NCBI GenBank assembly: GCA_001600875.1
Contig: BCLD01000017.1
Span: forward strand, 265,737 to 329,736
Direction of reading: 5' to 3'
DNA from: Solicoccozyma terricola
Taxonomy: Eukaryota > Basidiomycota > Tremellomycetes > Filobasidiales > Piskurozymaceae
DNA length: 64,000 nucleotides
Position 1 is the first letter of the stretch; each line of letters begins with the position of its first letter. The notes beneath the pieces were generated by a model. That model saw only the letters and a list, made by a program, of their open reading frames with translations, made no database searches and was not told the DNA's origin. Positions 45,990-60,331 of the stretch are shown one piece after another. The position numbers and the translations under genes are program-made.

Positions 45990-47500
45990 CGTGGCTGCGC
46001 TGCGCTGCTGCGCCGCAAGGACAGGAGGGGGTGGCCAGAAATGGGGGTGATTTATTTCCAAACGTCGCAGGAGGGTGACATGCCGCGGAGATGGTCGAGG
46101 TTCGACTTGTTTCAGTTGAGGCAGGATCTATTTCGTTCTTCGCGTGGGTTTTCCTTCTTATCCTGTATGTAACCGAGACGAAGCTCCTCTTCTGGTCGTA
46201 GGATGCTGCTTGTCCGTCCACCTTCGATGTAATTCTTGCCTCGCGAGGGTTCTCTCACGCTATGTATAGACAAGGACTGGGGGAGAGGGGGGGGAGTCGG
46301 CGGGTCAGACGATCGCTTCTCAATGAAAAAAGAGAAAAAAGTTTCCGGGGCTGCAAAACACATACAGTACCGCCGAACGTGGCTCGGTCGAACAAAAAAT
46401 ATTAGTTACACACCCCGACGGCCAGGCGTCCCTCAGGTCGTCACAGAGTAACCGGCACCGGCGGGAGGGGGACGGCAACTGAAGCTTCTGGGCGTTGAGG
46501 CAGCAATGCCGATGCGCAATAAGCTCGAGCGAGTGAAACGCGTCCAACTGGCGTTAACTGAGCAGGAATGGTGGGATGGTGGGCAAGGCTTTTCTTTCCC
46601 ATAGGCACAGCTCTTCGCAGTTTGAAGAAGTGCGTAGTGATGGATTGAATACACATGTGTTGGTCGATGGGACGGCCAGGAATGCTGCTCAATGACCCAT
46701 TTACGTGCATCTAGAAATGCCGGTCGCGTAATAGCCAGGTGGTACTACATACGTTCCACATATCCATTGAAGGGATATCCTACTGCCATCACAACACTCT
46801 GGAAAGATGACATTGGTAGAGCACGTAACGCCCCGGTACCCAATCACTTGTCCCGGATACAGCGTGTCACAAACCCAATTCCAACGGCCGTGGCAATGGA
46901 GGGAGCATGAATGAAGAATAAGTGGGATTCGAGGACCGGAAATGTGTCTGATTGATGTAATGTCATCCATTCCAGAGCATGCGAGATGATCGAAGAAGCA
47001 ATTCAACCAACTCTATCTGATCAAATCCATCTCGTAAGGAGCGGGGATTGGGTATTGAACACGATTGCATCACAAAGCAGCGTCGACGCGCCACCCCAAA
47101 GCCCAATCCTCTACAGGATCATATACAACCACAATTCCCGGATCGAAACATTCGACGCCGCTCGGGGAGCGGGAGTAGCGGGTTGGCGCAAACTCGCCCG
47201 GCTATCATTGAAGAGCTTCGGCAATTCGTGGGGTATACTCGATGAATTCGCTCTTCATAGGAGGGCGTGTGTGTGCAAATCGGTCTCGATTTGTCGTCGA
47301 TCCGTGTGACGAGCCATGACAACGATCAGGGACGTGGTGATGCTAACGTTTTAGCCTGTTCCCGTTGTTTATTCCTCGTGGAGGAACGTCGCGGAATACG
47401 TTGCCATCCCCCCCCCCCCCCCCACCCCCCCAAATTCCCAAAGAATGGTGAACGAAAATTCAGCCTATGGGAAGGTTGGGGCGTGGGTTCTGTTTATATG
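45990..47500. other. Gene-poor spacer between XPT1-like and Tma17-like genes
   Basis: 1.5 kb with no recognisable gene. A plus-strand ATG frame of 107 codons at 46986-47309 has no domain I recognise and weak coding character. A C homopolymer of about 17 nt lies at 47407-47423. Much of the left part is probably the XPT1-like promoter and 5' UTR. Confidence 0.45.
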
Positions 47501-49403
47501 TTATATGTAAATCCCATCTTCTTCTCCCTCTTCATCTGTGACGACAACGGGGAAACCGGCGTTGGAACCATTGGTAGTAGCAGTAGCTACCACATCCGAT
47601 CCAGGTGTAACGATGCCAGTCACCGCAACGGCTCCGCCGTCTCTTATCTCAACAACGTCATTCAAAACACCTCCACCTCCATCCTCATTCCTCTCAACCT
47701 CAACGTCTTCCCGATCACCCGAATTCAAAACATTGGTAGGATCAACCGACTGACTCGAATCAATCGTCGGATCGTATCCCAATTGATGCACCAAAGCGAT
47801 TCTAATCAATTGAATTCGTTCCAATTGTGATGCACTGTTGATGTGATTGTGGATATGTTAGTGAGGGGGAGGGGGAGGGGGGCGGAACGCGAGAGATAGA
47901 GACGGAGAGAAAGAGAGAAACGGAGAGAGAGGATGGCGAGCGAAGCGGGTTGCTCACTCCGATCGTACGAAGAGAGTACAGCTGACTCTGTGTGCGGAAG
48001 ACAATTGGAAGAACAACTGCCTTTGCACCGGCGGTGAGAAAAATGATCGCTCACTAAGTTCACGAAAAGAAGAGTATCCCCTTGCTTTCATTCGCGAAAT
48101 GAAGAGTATAGCTTCACTTCACTCACGGAAGAGAGTATATTCCTCACTCTGTTCGCGGAAGAGAATATACCTCGCTTGACTTGCGGAAGAGAGCATTGCT
48201 CACTCTGTTCGCGGGGGGGAGAGTATAGCTCGCTTGACTCTCGAAGAGTATTGCTCACTTGCTCGGCAAGAGTATTATTTGCCCACTCTACTCACGAAGA
48301 GAGTATTCCTCGTTTCACAGACGAGAAGAGGTAACTCTGTTCGATTGAAGCGAGTTATATCTCGCGTTCTCACTCGCGGAAGAGGATTATCCACTAGACT
48401 CGCTTAAGAGGGGAATATCTCGCTTTGTTGGCGAAAGGAGTTACACCTCATTCTGCTCGGGAGCGGAGCGGGGTATACCTCGCTTTGTTCGAACAAGAGA
48501 GTAGACCTACGCTTCACTCGGGCGAAAAAAAAAAAAAAAAAAAAGGAAAACAATGTACATTGCTCAAGCTGTTCGAGAACGAGAGTACAGCTCAAGGGAC
48601 TCGCGAAAGAGAGTAATTTACTTGATTCACTCGCGGGAGACTATATTGCTCACTACGTTCGCGACAAGAGAGTAGGAGCTCCCTCCGCTCGCGAAGAAAT
48701 GAATGCTCGCTGCGCTCGCGGAAGGGGGTAAATTGCTCGCTGTGCTCGCGAAGAAATGAATGCTCACTACGTTCGCGACAAGAGAGCAGTGGAACCCTCC
48801 GCTCACGAAGAAATGAATGCTCGCTGCGCTCGCGGAAGAGAGTAAATTGCTCGCTTCGCTCGCGAAGAAATAGAATGCTCGCTGCGCTCGCGGAAGAGAG
48901 TAAATTGCTCGCTTCGCTCGCGAAGAGGTGAATGCTCACTACGTTCGCCAAGAGTGCTCGCTTCGCTCGCGAAGAAATGAATGCTCACTCCGTTCGCCAA
49001 GAGTGCTCGCTTCGCTCGCGAAGAGATGAATGCTCACTCCGTTCGCCACGAATGCTCTCTACGCTCGCTGCACACTCACATAACCACCTGATTCTCTTCT
49101 ATTATCCGACTATACTCCTCCGCCTCCCCCGCCTCCTCCCCATCATCCTCTATAAATGTCCGCAAGAGTGAATTTGAATCTTGTAAATGTGTGATTGAAT
49201 TCTGTAACCGTGATATTTCTGTGTGGTTGGGGGGGTGGGGGATAGGTAGGGGGTTAGCGTGCGGCGCGGTGTGATATGACATGAGGTGGGGAATATCCAC
49301 CTGTAGTGAGTGTGATGACCTCCAATTGAGCTGCTTGTTGTACTGTGAATGGATGGGAATGTTGTGGGTGGAAGGTGGTGGTGGAGGAGGTGGTGGATGA
49401 CAT
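47501..49403 (-). CDS. Tma17/Adc17-like proteasome ATPase assembly chaperone
   Basis: Exons 49403-49301, 49218-49080 and 47834-47501 give 191 residues with in-frame junctions. The motif order resembles yeast Tma17/Adc17, which helps pair Rpt3 and Rpt6 during 19S base assembly. It runs TTEISRLQNSITHLQDSN, then an acidic linker, then YSRIIEENQVVIASQLERI. A Gly/Asp/Val-rich C-terminus follows, ending in DGIYI. The chain begins MSSTTSSTTTFHPQH and enters the helical region at PFTVQQAAQLEVI. The last residues fit the HbYX pattern (hydrophobic-Tyr-any) used by proteasome-docking proteins. Intron 2 is 1245 nt (47835-49079), about twenty times the local norm, and is filled with short tandem repeats. 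Shares a divergent promoter with EF-1alpha. Confidence 0.7.
47938..49075. repeat. GC-rich degenerate tandem repeat array inside Tma17-like intron 2
   Basis: Roughly 30 units of about 33-39 nt. The plus-strand core is TGCTCGCTNCGCTCGCGAAG, and units alternate with AT-richer linkers such as AGAGTAAAT and AAATGAA. The core contains the inverted repeat TTCGC-TC-GCGAA. Units at the left (about 48060-48600) are heavily diverged; those at the right (48660-49075) are nearly identical. The array sits entirely within one intron and is antisense to the host gene. A poly-A of about 23 nt interrupts it near 48526. Related sequence recurs at 61540-61735, 62285-62470 and 63917-63975. Confidence 0.9.
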
Positions 49404-49770
49404 GGTGTGTGGGTGGTGGGTGGTGGTAGTGGTGGGTAGTGAGTCACTGTCCGTGTGTCCCGTGGTCCCTGTCTATTCCCTTTGTACCTCCACCTGCCCT
49501 TCCCTTCGTCATAGTCCCCCCATCCCACCGTGAGAATCCCACCCCCCTTCCTCCCTATTCCCGCCAATTCCCGCTGTCTCTCCATCCCCCTCCNCCCTCC
49601 CCTCTCCCTCCCCTCCCCTCCCTGCCCTCGCCACCCCGCGTCCCACGAGAAAAAGTTTTTCTCTCTTCCTTTTTTTCGGTATATTAGGACCAAACACACT
49701 CCACCACCTAGGACCACCACTCCTTACACAAAACAACCAAATAACTACATATTTACATATCTAGATCAAA
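49404..49770. promoter_or_regulatory. Divergent Tma17-like / EF-1alpha promoter with pyrimidine tract
   Basis: 367 nt between two divergent starts. The stretch at about 49528-49640 is almost entirely C and T on the EF-1alpha sense strand, with one N at 49594. Such C/T blocks are typical just upstream of highly expressed fungal genes such as EF-1alpha. A T-rich element and TATATTAG-like sequence follow near 49670-49690, close to where the EF-1alpha transcript probably starts. The exact start site cannot be read from sequence. Confidence 0.55.
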
Positions 49771-52205
<2,435 letters not shown>

Positions 52206-52635
52206 AGAAAAACCAACATTCCGGTTGGGATTGTCAGTTGTCTGCATGGGAGATTAGGACCGGGTCGCTTCTTGGAGTTGGGGGGATTAGGGAGAGAAGA
52301 GGCTAGTCCTTTTTTTTGTTGGTATTTTCTCCTTTACCCTTTTTTCTCTTTCTTCATCCTCGATCTTTTATCTTCCTGCGATCGTCTTTCTTGTCGTTTC
52401 TATACTTTTTCTTCATTCTTATGGATGGTGTCGGAGATCAAAAATTCCAGCATGCAATGCATAAGTCCATCGTTGTCGGGTTGGGAGAAATGTCCCCCGT
52501 TGCCCCATAAATGATCACGTGACACTCGCCATGGGGGGGGAAACAGCGTAGTAGGTTGGCTTCATCTCAACTCGCACCACCTCATCCTCACCCACCCTCG
52601 CTTCCCTCAGACACCACCCCCCCAAACTAGAACAC
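52206..52635. other. EF-1alpha 3' region and MPC1 promoter
   Basis: T-rich block after the EF-1alpha stop (52310-52420) consistent with a 3' UTR, then C-rich sequence before MPC1. No gene seen. Confidence 0.55.
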
Positions 52636-53680
52636 ATGGCGTGAGTATACCACACACCTGCATCCCTCTCATGCGACACATCTGATGCATTTCCCACCCG
52701 CACTTCCTACAGGAGCGGTTTCTACAACTGGGCAAGAAGCCCCGCTGCAAGGCAGTACTTCCTCAGTGAGCTTCCGTCAATCCATCCATCCGTGGCGGTG
52801 AGACCGGTCAAACTGATGATCCATGCTGGCAGGTACACATTTCTGGGGTCCCGTATGTTTTCTTCCCCCCCTCGCCGGGGGTACAAGGACAACACCATCG
52901 CATAACTAACATCACAAACCTCGTCGTGAACAGGTCGCAAATTGGGGTCTACCAATCGCTGCTATCATGGATATTCAGAGAGATGAGGAAATGATATCAG
53001 GAGTCATGTCACCTACCTTGGCTGGTTACTCGTGAGTCGCCGCGCGGAGGGGAAGATGGACCAGGACCATCGTTATGCGGGAAAAAAAAAGGAACGTAGA
53101 AGCTAATAGCGCGTCGCTTACAGAGCCATCTTCATGCGTTTTGCATGGCGAGTCACTCCGAGGAACTACCTCCTCTTCGCCTGTCATTTCACCAATTGTA
53201 CCGCTCAGCTGATTCAGTGTGGGAGATTCGTTAATTATTGGTATATGGGTGGAAGGGAGCAGAAACATCCTGTTGGGAGCAAGGTGAGTACAACGATGGG
53301 GATATCAGGTGGTCGTAGGGTGGTATGAGGGATATGTGTGAGACGAGACGCCCCTGGCAATGGGACATTTTCAGGTGTGGGTGAGGGCTGTGGGGGTTCG
53401 GTGCAGCAACACACCTCCCGTCAACACGAAACCCCGACATGCTGGAGGAAGAGGTGTTTGCCCGATTGAAAACAGCGCACCGGATCGCTTCGACTCGTTG
53501 GTTACGCCGCATCATCATCCAGAACGACTCGCAGCTTGAAGCCTGTTGCGACACATCCCACAAAAAGCACGCAGATGCTGATCCATCTCCCACCGACCAC
53601 TCCAACAACAGATCACAGACGCTGCAACCGCATTTAAAGATGTAGCCAAGGAAGCTGAAGGCCAGCTTGTCAAAGCTTGA
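52636..53680 (+). CDS. MPC1: Mitochondrial pyruvate carrier subunit 1
   Basis: Small inner-membrane protein that with MPC2/3 imports pyruvate. Exons 52636-52640 (5 nt), 52713-52765, 52833-52852 (20 nt), 52934-53031, 53124-53283 and a last exon from 53612. Protein motifs: [34 protein letters not shown] (split by introns), [43 protein letters not shown] and FVNYWYMGG. These match MPC1 throughout. The C-terminal tail [19 protein letters not shown] is an amphipathic helix typical of fungal MPC1. The last intron (about 330 nt) is long; an additional small exon in it cannot be excluded. Confidence 0.93.
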
Positions 53681-53969
53681 TAGAGTATCCTATTATCATC
53701 TATGTTATAGAAGTTTGGATGCTGGAGATCTCGGTCACTTCTTTTGTCGCTTGTAATACATTCCCTGGGTCTCTTATCTTATTCGATTTGATCCAGATGT
53801 CGTGAATTTGAACCAAGGATGACTTGTAGCCAAGTCGGCTTGGGGCAGTTGGGCAAAAATGGAAACCAAGCCAGTCAATACAGCATCTATGTAATGTCAA
53901 ACCACGATTCTCCTAGTGCAGATAGAGTACAGCTAGTTTCACAACCAGGAGGCGCAATTCACCGTTGTG

Positions 53970-56676
53970 TCAACGCGCTGGTGACCCATTCACCGTCGGC
54001 GCTGCGAAATCGATGTCTGTGTAACAAAGTTGATTCTCAGCTCGTGTACCATGACCATCAATCTTTGACCCGAATTCACCTTTATTTCCACACGTTTCCG
54101 CCCAATCAATTTCGCCAACAATCGTCTGCATAGCGCTGACAAACGTGTCCAACGGGCATTTCCCATCCGGATCGTCAGGACATCCAGTGATACCTGTAAG
54201 AGGAACCACGCCGTCGTTGAGGATGAGACGGATGTGGGATTCAGACGAGTCGGAAGTACATGAGAGTACTTGAAATTGCAAGTTGGTGGCGAAAGGGCAG
54301 AATCTGGGGGTCAAGGAGGATCAATCGATGCCCATGCATGGACAGATGTTCGCAGTTACCCACTTGGAGGACCGGAATGAACGGTGTTTAGGGATGTGGT
54401 CGAGAGGTAGTGGACCGCTTGATGCAAAGGTGGTAAGGTTGAGAGTTGGCAGAACTGTGCATGTGTCGGCGGAATTAGTCGATGCGCTATTGCTAAACAG
54501 GTAGATTAAACTCACGTTGAGCAAATGTAGTGTCGTGTGTGAAATCGACGTAGCTAATGAACAAAGCAAACCCCAAGACGCAGCATGAGCATCGTAGCAG
54601 GACGACAACTAATCGTTTCTCCATACTCACAGCTTGTCGTCCAACGGGAAATGAACATCATTATGCAACGTCGAATTCGTCGTTGAATTAAACTCTGTCA
54701 ATCTCGCTAAAAAGGCATAACACGTTCATGGCCATGAGTTTAGGGCGCCTTGAGTTCCCTTTCTCTTACTCGCACTCACTCCTCGTCAGCCTCGACGTCA
54801 ATTCCTGCAACCATCCGACTCCCTCCGCTCTGGCAATCGGCGATCCAAATGAACCAGTGTACCACCACATTATATCTTGGCGATAATTAAAGCCGCGCCA
54901 TTCTCGCTCTGTGAAGATGGAACAGAAGGGGGAGTATCCGAGGGAGACAGTCTCATATGCACATGTCTGGACAGATGTAAACCCTAATTTAGTTGTCTCG
55001 AAAACGTCGAAAAGATGGGGAGTAAATCGCGGAACGTACCTCCATCATGTCTTTCAAGTCCTGAATGGTCAGGTTATATCCCTGCAACTCGGGAGCCAAC
55101 CTCTTCAGAGCATCTTTCAGGTAGACTGCATCCCATTGTTTGAGTTTCTCTCCCTTAGGCGATAACCATTGTTCCGCAGTACACTGTGGAACATTCAGTT
55201 AGTCTTCGCTATCAGGCGATGATAGAACCGACTGTAAAAGTCTCACAGTACTATAAGGAGCTAAAGTATTATTAAAACCAGACCATTCAATTGTAACTTC
55301 TAGATTGTATTGATCTTCGGCTGGAATACCAAAGAACCCTAAGAGGAATACCTTGACTTTCGTCAGTATGAATTTTGTTTTGTTTTTTTGGGCGAGTTTG
55401 CAAGCTCCACTGACCCGCAGCAAAGTTCTGAGCACTCTTCAGCATCCGACTTTTGATTGACCACGAAGGAATTATCAAAGGATCAATGTCCAAAATTCGA
55501 CAGTAAGGATGACGGATGAACGAGCGTTGTCGACTCACTCTTGAGACTCGGTCCTGAAAACGGGTAATCGATCTTTAAAGCTATCCAACAAGAAACCATA
55601 CTTGAGCCTCGCCGAAACACCGAGATTGACTGAATGCATGAGGATATCAGCAACCCCGATCCATTCCCCCCATACTACAATTCCGAGGTATGGACACAGA
55701 GAGAGCACTCACACAATTGTTGTCTCCCGAACGGCGTCAGGATTTCTTTCCCTAATACGTATTTCCATTCATTCAAGAATTGCAGTGAACCAATAGCCTC
55801 GAAAGAGGTAAGAGATAAACGATTTGCAAATGAAGCTGGACCTTCAGGATTTGAAGTTGGATATCTAGCACCATGTCTTTGAAGCCAAATAACCCTTTCA
55901 ATACCACATCCATCCGGAATGACTTGATTCGCAGTACTTTTTAATCCGTGATCCGTGGAATACCAAGGACTTAGATGACCAAAGGATTGGAGTAGGTTGA
56001 AGGATTTGGAATGGGAAGAGTCTGGGGCGGGAGACGGGGGTGAGAGTGGTGGTTGGTAGGCTTGGGGAGCGATTGTTGGTGCTGAGATTATGAGTGCTGG
56101 TCTGTCTCAAGAACATCAGTACGGGGTGCAAGAAATGAATAGAAATATATATATAAAAATGTGAAAGGGACTTACTCGAGTCCGGTCGGTGTAGGTCCAG
56201 CATATCCGACGCTATACAAGTACACAAATAAAGTGAATCAGAATCGAGGTAACGCATCCTTCGACGAACTTTCTCTTCGTCCGACGAGTACCCTGCACTC
56301 ACTCGGTAGGGAAAGCCCCACTGTCCGGAGCTGTACCACCACTCAAGACATCTTTCAGACCTTCTACGAGTATACCCTTCCTCGCTAGTAGCAACAATGG
56401 CGTCGCTAACATCAAAAAGAGACATGTGCAAACAGCTGCTGCAAGACTCTTGAATAACCTAACTTGCCTTGGGGAGCGATGAGTGGGAGGATGAGTTGGA
56501 GGATAAGACGAAGACGAAGAGGATTTGTGCTGTGGGAGAAGAGGACAATGGAGGGACGTTTCGATATCTCGTTCCAAGTCCTGTTGAAGGCCATCCTCAA
56601 GCTCGACTGGGGATGACCGGGAGAGGTCTTGGTATTGGTATTTGGGGAGAGATGATAGTGAGGCTGGCGAGGCCAT
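53970..56676 (-). CDS. Histidine acid phosphatase (phytase-type) with N-terminal membrane anchor
   Basis: Branch 2 histidine phosphatase. The start at 56676 (MASPASLSSLPKYQYQDL) gives about 75 cytoplasmic residues, a helix at about residues 76-98 (LAAAVCTCLFLMLATPLLLL) and then the catalytic part: type II topology, unlike the usual secreted forms. The phosphate-binding motif is LQRHGARYPTSN near 55880-55850. The C-terminal proton donor motif is FTHDTTF near 54540. Other family blocks are SLQFLNEWKY, FNLGVSARLKYG-like sequence, AQNFAAGFFGIP, LNDGVVPL and IDWAETCGNKG. The last exon as read ends at 53970. Cysteines are present for disulfides. About ten introns. Divergent from the F-box gene with a 285-nt gap. 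Confidence 0.83.
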
Positions 56677-56961
56677 TGTGGACGGAGTGGGCGTTGAGGG
56701 ACGTTGTTGGGCCAGACGACGAGGGATGGACGGGTGTCTGGATGGGGGATGTTGAGTGAACGTTGGTGGCGTTGTTAGCCCGGTGGATGGATGGTGGTGC
56801 TCAACGTCCACAACGTTTCCTCGGATCATCGTCGCAGCCATCATCAGCACACAGTCTACCAACTATCCACTGCGGCCCATCGCACACTCCACTCCCACTG
56901 CTCCACAAGCATTCCACACGGCGTAATCATCTATCTGCACCCCGGCATCATTCACTATTCT

Positions 56962-59900
56962 ATGCCATCATCCTCAACATCAAAGAAACCACCCAGCAGT
57001 AAACACTCTCGAACATCCACGCATACAGATCGCACTACCATATCTCATCATGGCTATTGGAATAATGGAGATGAAGAAGAAGATGAAGGCGTCATCCTTT
57101 TCAATGGCAAGCACGGAGGCAAGGGGAAGGGTAAAGGGCGAGCAGATGCGCTCGACCACGTCCATCTGCTCCGTCATATGAAGCGAACGGAGAGTGATGA
57201 TTCGGTCATCGGACAATCGTACGTCCCGTCCGCACCCAGAATGTGTATTGCTCCTGATGGATGAAGAGTTCTCATTATCATCACAGGCACCTCCTCTCAT
57301 TACCGACTGAAATTCTACCATCTATCCTCTCCCTCCTCCCACCTCGTCAGCTCCTCCCACTCCGTCTCATTTCCTCCCTCTTCGATAACATCTTATCAGA
57401 CGATACAATCTGGAGAGAATCTTATGTTACTCGGTTCGCCTCCATCTCCGGCTCAACACATCCATCGCTGTCAGATGATGAAACCGAGAATAACCTGGGA
57501 GATGAGCGGCGCCGCCCCATCGGGGACCCGCCTTTGGGAGAGGAACAGATGAGAAATGATAGAGATCAGAGGCTGAAAATCGTTAGATCGTGTATCGGTA
57601 CCGGCGCAGGTGGCCATGGTTGGAAAAGAGAATCACTTGGAAGAGAATCCGTGATTGAGTGAGTGTACTCGTACCGAAAGAGTACCCGTCAGACTGCTGA
57701 CCCATTTTTGGTGCCCCCCCCCCCCCGGGGCAAAATTCAATCAGACGATTCTCGCTCTCTAAATCTCCAACAACGGTTCATTCACCTCATATCGACATCG
57801 TCCATTCGCTTGGAATGTTCTACACACCCGTCCAGGTAGCACCATTCAAGATGATTCCGAAGCTCAAGACGGGATCGACGAAATCGTCTTCACTTCCAAC
57901 CACGTCTACCACTGCGACATCCATTATCGACTCCACCGACATGACATCTCCTACGCCTATCCGAGTCGGACCCAAGATCATCGGAGCAAAGTCCCGTCAA
58001 CCACATCGTCTCGACCCCGCAGCTCTCAACGGAGGAGCAGGACGTTCACCCAATGTCATCTCAATGGGTATGAACGCTGGAGTGGCTATCCGATCTGACC
58101 CCTTGACTGGGAAATGCATGCAAGGGTACCTAGGAGCTGGTCAAATTAGTGAGTATACTCCTCGGGCCTTGGCTGGGGTCTTTCATCGATGCTTATGAGG
58201 GGGTTTCCGGGGTGGCACAGCTTCATTGGAGAGCATAGATCGAGTACCGACGGCGATCCATATGGCTTCTCTCAACCCAAGTTGCTGTTTATGGGGTCTT
58301 CGATCAGGTCACATCGTTCATTCCACGCTTTTAAATCCTCTACCTACACCTGGAAGGCTCGTTGGGCCTTCCGTGGTGTCCGACAGAGCAGACGCTCATG
58401 ATGGTAGCATCAGGTGTCTGTGGATGGCACCGCCGTCTCCTAGATCGGGTTATGCAGGAGCAGGAGGAGTCTTCGTTAGTGGGGGTGACGACGGTAGAGT
58501 CAAACTGTGGAGATTCGATTCGGCAGAGAGAAAGGGCGGTAACCCAATGCCTGGGAAAATCACCTCGTTGTGGAGCTCTGATCCTGTTCCTCGTTCTTTA
58601 GCGACTCCAAGATCTCACATCGTGGGAAATTGGAGGGTGGATGGATTGCCGGATGAGATTGTTGTAGTCCGATGTGATGACGAGGAAGGCGTCGTGGTTG
58701 GAGCGACATCGCGAGGAAGGGTTTGGTTATGGACTGGATTGGATGGGGATGATGGTGTGGTAGCGAGAAGGATACATGACGGTGTTGAAGGGTATGGGGA
58801 GATTAAGCATCTTGAATTGGTTGTGAACAGGAGAAAGGGGGATGAAGGGATGAAGAGGACAGCTGAGGTCCTTGTCCAACCAAAGGGATCTACCGAGGTT
58901 CTCAGGGTTGACTGTCCGATGGATGAAGGTGTCGATGCACAGGTCTCGGTGGTCACATTCGCTACCGGTCAAGCTGGAGTGATCACCAGTCTTTACGCGG
59001 ATCTCACGATTCCGCCTTCTATCTCGCAACCGACCTCCTTGGTTCCCATGGACTTTGCCGTGCGCCTTCACACTCCAACACTCACCTCTCCCGACGACAC
59101 TCCCGCTCCAACAACTCCACGCTCTACCACTCGAGACGCTGAAGCTCTCTCTCGGGCAGCTGGACTAGGAGACGGTCGGTTTATCGTCGCTGGAACAGAG
59201 GAAGGGTGGGTGTACATCTGGCTTTGGGGTGGAAAGGTGCCGGAGTGTAAGGGTGAGAAGCGGGCGGTACATCCAATATCTCGATGGGAAGCTGGAGATG
59301 GGGCAATTACATGTGTTACCGCTGCGAGGGGACTAGTGGCCTCGGGCAGGTGAGGTGGCGACGGACAGACCGGGGGAGGTTTGGTGGACGAACTACTCAT
59401 TTCCGAATCGGTTTTACAGCTTCGACGGTCTGGTTAAAATCTGGGACCCATTATCCATGCCTCCGACACATCTTCGTACTGTGCGCAATCGTCATTCGAC
59501 ACCGCCGGCGTCGTATCCCGAGCTAGGCACACAAGCATCGATGTTCTATTCCGTGAACAATATCGTCCTTGAATCGGACATGGTCGTTGCTTCGATCGGG
59601 CATCAAGTCCTTGGCTGGAGAGCCGGTAGCAGTAAAGGTAAAGACGGGAAGGCGTGGAAGGGCCAGAACGCGGGAAGACACTCTGCGGGGAAGGTATCGC
59701 CTGCGAAAGGATATGGTGAGTTTGCGATTCGAAAGTGTCGTTTGTGACTTTGGAAATGATCTTCCCAGCTGATACACCAACTATCACTCCGTTTGGTATC
59801 TCAGACCAGAAGGAAATGCGGAAAGACGTTGATGAATCTGTCCGGCAGATCGCAGCCGAGCAATCTCTCACGCGCACGATCAATGCGCAGAACCATTCTG

Positions 59901-60229
59901 TGCGTGCACACTACGAGGAGCTTGGATTTGATAGCACGGACGAGGCAATGCAGTACGCTCTCATGGTCTCGAAAGAGGAGTCTGGGAATGTTTCGATGGA
60001 AGATTTGGAGATGCAAGCTGCTCTGGATGCCGTGCTTGCTGCTGAGCAAGGTAGGGACGTCGTCGGTGATACTCAACAACCTGGTCCTTCGGGAACGTCT
60101 ACGTGGAATAGAACTCGAGAGGATATCGAGGCGGAGGAGCTACGTGAGGTTCTCGAGCAGATCAGGCTGGTGGAGGAGGCAGAGGCTGCGGAACGAGAAG
60201 CATATAGATTGTCGTTGAAGGACATGTAG
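56962..60229 (+). CDS. F-box / WD40 / UIM protein (Ufo1/Pof10-like)
   Basis: Probable substrate receptor of an SCF ubiquitin ligase. A basic, disordered N-terminus (MPSSSTSKKPPSSKHSRTS) is followed by an F-box: LPTEILPSILSLLPPRQL, LRLISSLFDNIL, DDTIWRESYVTRF. A WD40-like propeller follows: GLRSGHIVHS, HDGSIRCLWM, VSGGDDGRVKLWRF, GATSRGRVWLWTG, GTEEGWVYIWLWGG and FDGLVKIWDPLS. The C-terminus carries ubiquitin-interacting-motif-like helices: DEAMQYALMVSKEES, EMQAALDAVLAAEQG and EAEREAYRLSL. Yeast Ufo1 has the same order, with C-terminal UIMs controlling its own turnover. Introns near 57232-57287, 57661, 58149, 59350 and 59715. Start taken at the first ATG before the basic region. Confidence 0.78.
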
Positions 60230-60331
60230 AGTGGACAAGGAAAAGGGATGCTGCTATAGCATATTCAGTCGTATCGTGGGCATCGCAGCGTCCCCCCCGT
60301 CCGCTTTCTTCCCCCCCCCCCACCCCCCCCG

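Noticed and set aside
46986..47309. 107-codon plus-strand ORF between XPT1-like and Tma17-like
   Set aside because: It has an ATG but no recognisable domain, no splice-supported extension and ordinary composition; not enough to call a gene.
48592..49000. Open frames rich in RERSEQ/RERSEH in the repeat array
   Set aside because: Periodic peptides are a by-product of the repeat unit length. The region is intronic and other frames show equally periodic nonsense.
48640..49075. CRISPR-like appearance of regular repeats
   Set aside because: The host is a eukaryote, the linkers are themselves similar and degenerate rather than unique spacers, unit length varies, and no cas-like gene is present.
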